Shown piece after piece: positions 56,830 through 64,000 of a stretch of DNA of 64,000 nt (the first letter of the stretch is position 1; each line of letters opens with the position of its first letter). The DNA is from Liriodendron chinense (Eukaryota; Streptophyta; Magnoliopsida; Magnoliales; Magnoliaceae). The position numbers and the translations under genes were made by a program. Where the stretch lies: NCBI GenBank assembly GCA_003013855.2, contig ML058407.1, positions 4,544,372 through 4,608,371 of the forward strand, read 5' to 3'. The notes under the pieces were generated by a model. That model did no database searches. It saw only the letters and a program-made list of their open reading frames with translations, and had not been told where the DNA came from.

Positions 56830-58700
56830 TGGGCTAGAAAGTCGCATTTAATGCACCGTTTTGAATTTCGAAGCGTCGTTATAATGGTCGTACAACGCAG
56901 TAGCTTGGACAAATGGAAGAGCGATGCGTGGCAGGGGCGTGTGTGGATAGCGGCCTCGTGACGCCCTACCCACGTGACGTTTGCCTCTCTTGAGAGCTTT
57001 CCTTTTTTGCATGTGGAATATTGGTGGGATATTGGTATGATATTATGTAAGACTGCAGTCGCCACTAGCTAATTACTACAAACCTACGGTCAGCTAAATC
57101 CCGTAGAAACTCTTAGGAAAAGGAACTCGAAGATTCTTAATCCTAAAATGACTCCTTGATCTGTGTCCAGAGATTCGAGGTAAGGACCATGATTATAAAG
57201 TGGGAAGGTGTTAGACACCCACTCTTCTTGTATAAACGTACAGTCTCTACTTTACAAGATTAAACAAATTTCGAGGATTCGTTTTATTTCTTGCACAAAT
57301 GACATCTGATGTTATGTGGTGTTATGATCAGTGTGAGTCGCACGAATTTCTAGTGTGCAAGCTCTAACCTAAGTGGCAAGCCTCAGAGCATATGTTCGTA
57401 CTGACAAAGTGCCGTCGTGATGCGTAAATGCAATGCAATGTGTGAGTCAGCATGAATTTCTAGTGGGCAAGCTCTAACCAAGTGGTAAGCCTCATAGCAT
57501 ACGTTCGTGCTAACAGAGTGTTGAGGCGATGTGTAAAATGTAATACACACCGGTCAGGGTTTCTAATGGATAAGATCCGATTAAATCGGTGAACCACATA
57601 GCATATGCCCAGACCGATGTTTTAACAAGATGAGATGTAATATGTATGAATGAGATAGTAGGGGGTTGAGAAGGGAGTATATGTTACACAATGCTAATGT
57701 AGGGTTGGACAAAATTGGTTGATGTTGGGTGGATGGAGGTGTCACAAGGGGTTGGTTAGAGTGGCTTGGAGCTGAAGCTAGATGGCTTAAGAGGCTAGGG
57801 CTAGGGCTAGGATTGAACCAAGCCCGGGCTAAGCCCACTTCTTCACTTTTACTCTCCTTGGTGGAGGGATGGCTAGGCTAGATGTCTAAGGCTAGGACCA
57901 AGGGTCGGGCTAGGCTAAGACCAGGGCTAGGTTAAGAGGAGAGGGGGTGTGATGGTTGGTTATTATGGATGTTTGTTGATGATGAGAGGATGCTCCAAAT
58001 GGGAAGGGGAGGGGGCTATTTATAGCCCCCAACCTTGGTTTGCTGGTAATTATGGGTAAGGTTAGGGGTAAAATAAGTTTGGATGGCTGAGATTAGAGAT
58101 TTTCATGTCGCAATAGATGGATGGTTGGATTAGATGGCAAGATGGAGGGGCATTAGAGTAATTACACTATTGTCACACAGTTAGAGGATGCGGCTTCTCG
58201 TACAATTCAAGGAGGAAACAGTCCGAAGAGGGGGGCTGCCACGTGGTTGGCGGCACACAAGGTGCCGCTAGCTCTCAGAGGAAGCCCCTGCTTCGACAGG
58301 CTCCTCCCTCAAGCGTGTCGTGTGTCATGCTTTGAGGTTTGGATTCTCTTTGTTTCCCCTGTAACTTTGATATGGGCTTTGATGTGGGCTTGGTTTAGGC
58401 CTAGTTTCTAGATTTGGGCTTAACTTGGTGAGTTAACTTGGTTAATGGATAAAGTGTGCTGATTGGATGGGTTGACTCGATGAGTTAACTTGCCAAGTTG
58501 ACTCAGGGTTTTAGGTTTTTGGGACTTTAGGTTTTAGGACTGTATTTACTGGGTTGAGCTTAGGGTTTTGGTTAGGATATGGTTTGGATAGGTTTAAGAC
58601 TTAGATCCTATGGTTTAGGATTAGGGTTTAGGCTTAGCCATCTTATCAAATGTGATTGGTCCACTCAATCAGCTTATCAGCCCGAGGTGGGGTGTTTATA
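56830..58700 (+). mobile_element. Ogre/Tat-like LTR end and leader
   Basis: After the CACTA end the sequence continues as LTR-like DNA to about 57055. AGTCGCCACTAGCTA and AGAGATTCGAGGTAAGG...GGGAAGGTGTTAGACACCC then follow (57058-57220), motifs found in the leaders of Ogre/Tat elements. Three diverged copies of about 110 bp (AATTTCTAGTG(T/G)GCAAGCTCTAACC at about 57349 and 57454, degraded at about 57560) follow. Then comes GGCTAGGGCTAGG-type low complexity (57780-57940). No gene is seen. Confidence 0.4.
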
Positions 58701-58782
58701 GATTCCCCTCTTTGGCAGAGGTTGTGTGTAACCGTATGCCAAAGCGAGTTGACACCCCACCATTACTAGTAAGTCGTAAATC

Positions 58783-59812
58783 ATGGTCTGGATTCGTTGC
58801 CTGCCTGGCTCGAAAGGCTGCTACTACTTGACACCCTGGTTAGGGAGAGGGGTGCCTTTGATCGATGAGCTTCCTTCCTCGGTGCACAAGTGGAAGGATA
58901 GTTGGTTCTTCGCGACCAAGGGGTGGGAAGCATCCCGAGCTGAGGCTAGTACTTTGCAATCTTGAGTCCCTAATGCCTTCTGTTCACTAGGTCGGAGAGT
59001 CATACTTAGTCATTTTTTCTCTTTGCCCTTTGCTTTGTGTCTTAGCTGATCTGATCTCTGATCTTCCTTCATGTGCAGTCATTCGGGAGAAACAACCCGA
59101 GTTGAGCCCTCAGTTGCAAAGACAGGTTGAGGCTGTGTGGTGTCACCCCGTAGCTTTTTGGAGTTAGAAAGTTCTTCTCTCCTTAGAATCATTGTAAGAG
59201 GTCAGCCTTAAATTGAAAGGTAACTATTCTGACCTAAACTCTTTCCTTAACGACTTGGAGATGAATGTCTTTACTCGACTGTTTCTTCGATCTTCTCTCA
59301 GGCATGTCGGCTCCTCCTCCCAAGCGAAAGGCTCAGCTCACAGTTGAGGGGAAAGAGCGGTACCGCACCTCGAAGAAACATAGGGCACTACTCAAACGCC
59401 CAGAGAGCGGCCAGCCAGCCACTGGCCAAGTGTCCACAGGAGCCACCCCGACACAATCACATGCCCCTTCTACCGAAGTAAGGGCCAAGGCCAAGACGGC
59501 CATAGTTACCTCATTCGAAGTTAGGATAGTTGCTGCTGCCACACTCTCCTCCCTTGCTAGAACACGGAAGTCGTCGACTTGTTGGCCCATGTGGAGTCGA
59601 GCCCTGGAGATGCTGGCCTGTCGGAGGGGTTAGCTCTGCAAGCCCACCAACCTACATGCAACCCGTCTAAGATCCCACATCATTTGTACAAATTCTGCAA
59701 GTGGGCGTACAAGGTTCTTCCTGCAGCTAAGGTGGATGATTTCATAAAGGCCTTAGAGGAGAAGGTCTTCGAGCCAATGACAGTCAATTGTGCTAAGGTG
59801 ATGTCTTCATAA
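58783..59812 (+). pseudogene. Transposase_28-type aORF relic of the Ogre/Tat-like element
   Basis: The ORF 58783-58965 encodes a Trp-rich segment (GCYYLTPWLGRGVPLIDELP, then WKDSWFFATKGWEAS) of the kind found in putative gypsy-type transposon aORF proteins of Tat elements. Downstream pieces lie after splice-like acceptors. One follows ATGTGCAG (about 59080, VIREKQPELSPQLQ). Another follows CTCTCAG (59303, MSAPPPKRKAQLTVEGKERY, basic). At 59630-59812 a helical KVLPAAKVDDFIKALEEKVF segment is in another frame. Stops and frame changes break it. The family name rests on resemblance by eye. The downstream half is removed by the SIRE insertion. Confidence 0.45.
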
Positions 59813-60301
59813 GTGGTCGATCTCTTAGCTTATCTTATGGAACGCTGTTTAAAAATCTAACCCGAGTTCTCTATGATAGGTTGCCTTTAGTTGCCTATGT
59901 TAGTACATTTTTTGTTGTCAATTAGCGTGTTGGTTGGTCGCGTCTTGTCGTGTGAGCCCCGGTCGAAGAATTGAAGATCAAGACTTGAAGATTATGCTTC
60001 TTCCATTGCTCAAGCTCATGCTGAAACAAGATCTTAGGTAAGTTGCATATAGATCGACCATAGGAAACCCAAAACATCAAAGAATGGCGTAATGACTCAC
60101 ATATCTTATACCATTCCCTCTCGACCCTTGCACAAGTTGATCAGACTTGTGGTCCATGGCTGGCGCAAAACGTAATTGAAGATATGTCCATACATTGGAC
60201 CCCATGCACCTCATCACTTCATGCTTCATCTATGAATGTGATTCGCTGCTGTGTTGAAGAACTTGGTCCAGGAAGCTCGCTGTGACAAAACCATCTAGAC
60301 A

Positions 60302-60920
60302 GCCAACCGATCTTGACCGGTTGGCCCGAACTACAAGATGTGTCAAGCAGTTGTGCTGAAATGAAAACAACTAGACAAGCCGACTGGTCTTGACCGGTCT
60401 GCCAGGCTTCTCAACACAACAACAACCTTGCTGTGAAGAATGCAGATGGGCAGCCGACCGGTCTTGACCGGTCGGCCAGGAGCATCAGAAAGGTCATGGA
60501 CCTTGCTGTGGTATTTTCAGCTGGACAGCCGACCGGTCTTGACTGGTCGGCCAGGCATTTCAAGTTAACAACAGAGGCTTGCTATGATGTATTCAGCTGG
60601 ACAGCCGACCGGTCTTGACCGGTCGGCCAGGGACATTATCAAGACAGCAAAATTGCTGTAATACGTTCATATTGACAGCCGACCAGGCTTGACCGGTCGG
60701 CCAGCAATATACAATCTGTCCAGCAAGCATAGCCGACCGGTCTTGACCGGTCGGCCTACTTTCACCAAGTTGTCCAGTAAGCTCAGCCGACCGGTCTTGA
60801 CCGGTCGGCCTGTTTTCTCCAATTGATCCAGCAAGGTGAGCCGACCAGTCTTGACCGGTTGGCCTGTATTTTGATTGCTTCCAGCAAGGGGATCCGACCG
60901 GTCTTGACCGGTCGGGCAGA
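60302..60920 (+). repeat. Regular GACCGGTC near-palindrome array in the SIRE LTR
   Basis: Ten units of GCCGACCGGTCTTGACCGGT plus GGCC start at about 60302, 60379, 60453, 60528, 60604, 60678, 60732, 60786, 60840 and 60893. Distances are 74-77 bp for the first five steps and 53-54 bp for the last four. Spacers resemble one another (for example CTTGCTGTG, CAGCAAG). The array ends about 120 bp upstream of the TATA box. Some units carry C-to-T or G-to-A type changes. Confidence 0.95.
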
Positions 60921-61033
60921 CTCAAATATGGCCTTGTGATTTGAATTTCGACTGGTCCGTCCGACCGGTTGAGACCCCTCTCTGACAGGTCGGTCGTGAC
61001 CGTTTTAGATCCGTTGGGGCCATCATTTGGGGC

Positions 61034-61041
61034 TCTATATA
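61034..61041 (+). promoter_or_regulatory. TATA box of the SIRE LTR
   Basis: CTATATAG in GGGGCTCTATATAGCC, about 120 bp downstream of the palindrome array. A CTTTTACTCACATCC leader-like stretch follows. Confidence 0.6.
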
Positions 61042-62046
61042 GCCATGACTTGTGGTCTTTCATGGCATGCATTCAACACCCTTCAAGAACTAAGAGAGAG
61101 AGAGCTTTTACTCACATCCTCCTACCCTCTTCGCTCTTGTACCCCTTGAGTTCATCATTCAAACCTAGCCATTAATGGCTTATCAATGAGTATTCAAAGC
61201 TCGGTTTGAAGTATGAACTCAAGACCTTCATTCATGGCTGACCTACCTTCGGAATATATTTATGAGGTCGTTTATAGCCATTGAATGCTTGAAGTTTGGT
61301 AGTTCCCTCATTACCATTGCATTAAATAGGCAAGAGGAACTAGACCAACTCTCTCCCAACTACTCGGCATCAACATAACCTCATCATTTGCATCGGTAGC
61401 TGATCTTGGGAGCACAAAGAGAAGCTGAAGCACGTGGAACTGAAGCTACTCATCAAAGGCATCAAATCGGGGCTCAATCGTCTAGGTATGTCTAGTTTTT
61501 GAGAGTCCATTTATTGAATCACTATTCCCTGGATTGGAAAACTCCGACGGGAGTGTACGTGACCATCCTTGGATTAGGATTGGTGAGAGTTTGAGATCCA
61601 AACTTGTCAAGTCCCTGGATTGTGCCATCGGCGGATGGTAAACGCGGTCCTAGATCAAAGGATGTCAAGGTTGATGGTTAACCTGATTTAAAACCAAGAC
61701 TATAGTGAAATCCGGTGGTCTCATAAGTTGAGATCGTGAACCGGGAGTGGAGTAGGGAAACCGAACCATTATAAATCGTTGTGCATTGTGAGATTGAATG
61801 ATTGCTATGTGTTGAATGGTTTAGTCAATCATGAATGCTAACTGTTTGATGAAATGCCTATGATAGTCCTTGCTTACAAATTGCTCATATAAATGCCTTG
61901 AATGTTATTGTGATAATCTTAGTTGATAAGATTGACTTGATCAGTTTTTAATTGTAATTGGAATTTAAAAAGTCCTATTCACCCCCCTCTAGGACATTAG
62001 GCATATCTCCAAGTATCTCTATAAGCGATAAAACCGTAATTTCAAT

Positions 62047-62057
62047 TGGTATCAGAG
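62047..62057 (+). other. Primer binding site, initiator-Met tRNA
   Basis: TGGTATCAGAG, the standard site of plant copia elements, two bases after the LTR end. Confidence 0.9.
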
Positions 62058-62115
62058 AGGGTTCCTCCGCTCAGGTTTAAAAACCCGGAATGAGATCCTA
62101 AGAGAACTTGAAAAT

Positions 62116-64000
62116 ATGTCTAGAGAGGACTCTTCATCCGTTACTAAGCCTCCCTTCTTTGATGGGTCAAACTATCCATACTGGAAAGCCCGAATGTGCA
62201 TCTTCTTGGAATCTATTGATTCGGATGTTAGGGACATGATTGATATTGGATATAAACCCCCAATGGACACTATATGTAAAGAAGGTGAATCGGATGTCCT
62301 CAAGCCAAGAGATAAGGCGATGTGGACCGATTATGATAAAGCTCAACGTGTTCATAATGCCAAAGGCCTGAATGCCATTTTTTGTTCAGTATCTAAAGAT
62401 GAATTTGGCCGGATTCAAAATTGCACAACAAGTAAGCAGGCATGGGACATTCTTGAAGTTACTCATGAAGGAACAAGCATTGTTAAAAACTCAAAACTTC
62501 AACGCCTATCTACACAATTTGAAAACATTACTATGGAGGAGCACGAAACATTTACTGATTTCTATACCAAATTGAACAAGATCACAAATGAAATGTGGGG
62601 TTTGGGGGATCCTGTTCTGGAGCATAGACTATGTAAGAAAATTCTGAGATCCTTACCGGAATGGTTCTCTTCCAAAGTTACTACCATAGAAGAATGTAGG
62701 GACCTAAATACCATGAAAGTTGAAGAATTACTAGGGTCCCTTCAAACCTATGAGCTAGGTTTCAAAACTCCCTCCAAATCCAAAAGTACAGCCCTAAAAT
62801 CTTCTCACAAGAAACAAGAATCTGAATGTGGAAGTGAGGAAGATCCAGACTTAGAAGAAATGACACTTATGGCCAAGAAATTTTAAAAATTCTTCAAAAC
62901 TAGGGGAAATACTTCTAGAAGGAAACCCTACCAGAAGGGTAAACCTTTTGACTCCAAGAACAACAAAGGAAAATTTTTTAAGTCAAAAGATCCTCAATGC
63001 TACAAGTGTAGGGGTTTTGGTCACATTGCATCCGAGTGCACTGATAAAAAGGCCAAGAAAAAAGCAATGGCAGCTACATGGGATGAAACTGAAGAATCTG
63101 AATCAGAATCAGTCATATACCAAAGTGAGGAGGAGCAAGGTTCAATCAGAATTTTAATGGCCTCCATTACTGATATTGTGCCTCAAATTGAGCCCATTGC
63201 AAAGATCACCGGAGACATTGATGATCATGAATCCTCTAACACTGAAAATGATTCCTTGAGTGATAATGAGAATGAGGAGGAAGGCCTTCATGAGGTATAT
63301 AACCAACTATACATTGAAAATATAAATACCATCAAAAAGTTGGGCCAAATGAAGGCTAAAAATGACAAATCGATAAAAAATCTTGACGGATTGAAAATTG
63401 AGAATCAAAAGATGGGTCAAGATCTAGAAGAGCTGAAAAGGAAGAATGATGAGCTTGAACAAGAAAAGAAAAAGCTCATAAGTGGTGAATCTCTAGACAA
63501 GCATGCTAGACTTGAGAAAGAACTTAAAGAGGCGAATACTAAAATTGATCGTCTTAAGTGTCAAGTCGTTGACTCTAGAAGACGGTTCGCCCAAGGAGAA
63601 GAAAACCTTGAAAAACTCCTAGGTGTTGTAAGATCACCAAGGGACAGAAGAGGTTTGGGCTATGACAGTCACACTTCAAAAACTACCTCAGTCCATCCGA
63701 TTGTAAGAAAAGATCATGGTGCATCAGGGAGTAAAATTAGAGCATCTCCTGTCTACCATGCTTGTGGAGACATTGGCCACTTAAAATTTGAGTGCTTGGT
63801 GTTCAAAAATCCGGTCAGAAACTTGAAAGGTAAATTTGTACCAACTGGGAAAAATGTGCAAGCTAATTGGAATCCTCCCATGCATTCTTCACCAAAGAGG
63901 GGAAACATTCGAAAGAATTATCCTACTCTTCCTAGGAAGGACAAGAGGATGGATGAACTGTTGGAGCAAGTTAAAATGCTGAATTTGAAAACTGCTCTTC
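62116..64000 (+). CDS. Gag of the SIRE/Maximus-like element (one stop, runs off right edge)
   Basis: It starts at Met 62116, 58 bp after the primer site. Residues 1-60 hold the copia gag opening (KPPFFDGSNYPYWKARMCIF). The UBN2-type core then follows (AWDILEVTHEGTS, RLSTQFENITMEEHETFTDF, LGDPVLEHRLCKKILRSLP). A TAA at 62884-62886 interrupts the frame, which is otherwise open to the window end. Downstream come a CCHC knuckle CYKCRGFGHIASEC (about 63000), an acidic stretch, a long Lys/Glu coiled coil (63300-63600) and a second, degenerate knuckle YHACGDIGHLKFEC (about 63760). This long gag with coiled coil and two knuckles is typical of SIRE/Maximus. The single stop suggests a fairly young copy. 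Pol would follow beyond the edge. Confidence 0.85.

Larger units (their letters stand above)
59898..62044 (+). repeat. 5' LTR of the right-edge SIRE/Maximus-like copia element
   Basis: 2147 bp, TGTTAGTACATTT...CCGTAATTTCA, followed by the Met-tRNA site. The start and end resemble the SIRE solo LTRs at 25492 and 42697. The palindromic array is at 60302-60920. TATA box TCTATATAGCC at about 61034. GGGAGTGGAGTAG and AACCATTATA blocks near 61740-61780 are shared with the solo LTR at 25492. The upstream flank is GCCTA; its partner would be beyond the window. Confidence 0.9.

Noticed and set aside
56146..56837. ORFs of 71, 62 and 172 codons rich in Cys, Val, Gly
   Set aside because: They translate a GT-rich minisatellite and CACTA subterminal repeats; frames are not conserved between units.
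60302..60920. CRISPR-like pattern: regular near-palindromic repeats with spacers of 30-50 bp
   Set aside because: The repeats lie in the U3 of a plant copia LTR upstream of a TATA box, the spacers resemble one another, and no cas genes exist in this eukaryotic sequence.
1..64000. tRNA or rRNA genes
   Set aside because: tRNA-like words occur only as retrotransposon primer sites; I found no cloverleaf or rRNA core sequence by eye.

Overview
The window is nuclear DNA of a flowering plant and consists almost entirely of transposable elements. The evidence is Ty3/gypsy and Ty1/copia LTR retrotransposons of plant-specific lineages (Athila-like, Tat-like, SIRE/Maximus-like), a CACTA element, hAT and Tourist MITEs, a plant mobile domain (PMD) protein, GT-AG introns of about 90 bp and plant TATA boxes. 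The species cannot be named from the sequence. I see no intact host gene, tRNA or rRNA, and no CRISPR or bacterial feature.

Layout, left to right. 1-2406: end of a minus-strand Athila-like element (gag-like ORF, PBS, 1.36 kb LTR). 2407-8340: MITE-rich DNA, with a Tourist element (3069-3625, TSD TAA), an unrecognised broken gene relic, and a three-level nest in which a fold-back lies inside a hAT element (6594-7812, TSD CCCAAAAC), inside a large inverted repeat. About 8340-45000: remains of a minus-strand SIRE-like copia element. Its 3' LTR end and polypurine tract (8340-8512) and its PBS and 5' LTR (41446 onward) are now 33 kb apart because a Tat-like element (about 8935-40626, minus strand) inserted between them. 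The Tat element lacks recognisable pol. It keeps a broken gag (21.1-23.7 kb) and a spliced PMD gene on the opposite strand (14452-18088) with its own TATA box.

The Tat element is itself interrupted by three Athila-family solo LTRs (9667-11028, 19533-21101, 36937-38512) and by an almost complete Athila-like element (24793-36463, TSD CAGTG) with decayed gag, protease, RT/RNase H and integrase. The 5' LTR of that element contains a SIRE-type solo LTR (25492-27452, TSD GGAAG). A second SIRE-type solo LTR (42697-44650, TSD CCAAC) sits in the outer SIRE LTR. Most solo LTRs have clear 5-bp target duplications, so LTR-LTR recombination has been frequent here.

45830-56829 is an 11-kb non-autonomous CACTA element with matching termini and subterminal CGACGGT/ACCGTCG repeats. 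It carries two exons and the intervening intron of an ADP-glucose pyrophosphorylase gene, plus other exon-like pieces. It sits in an Ogre/Tat-like LTR and leader; an aORF relic of that older element lies at 58.8-59.8 kb. 59898-64000 is the 5' part of a younger SIRE/Maximus-like copia element (LTR, Met-tRNA PBS, long gag) that runs off the right edge.

The most unusual signal is regulatory. LTRs of unrelated lineages (Athila-like gypsy and SIRE-like copia) carry, just upstream of the TATA box, arrays of the same near-palindrome GACCGGTC-NN-GACCGGTC, spaced about 53-54 or 71-77 bp apart. Tat LTRs carry an analogous but different GGGCGCATG array next to the TATA box.
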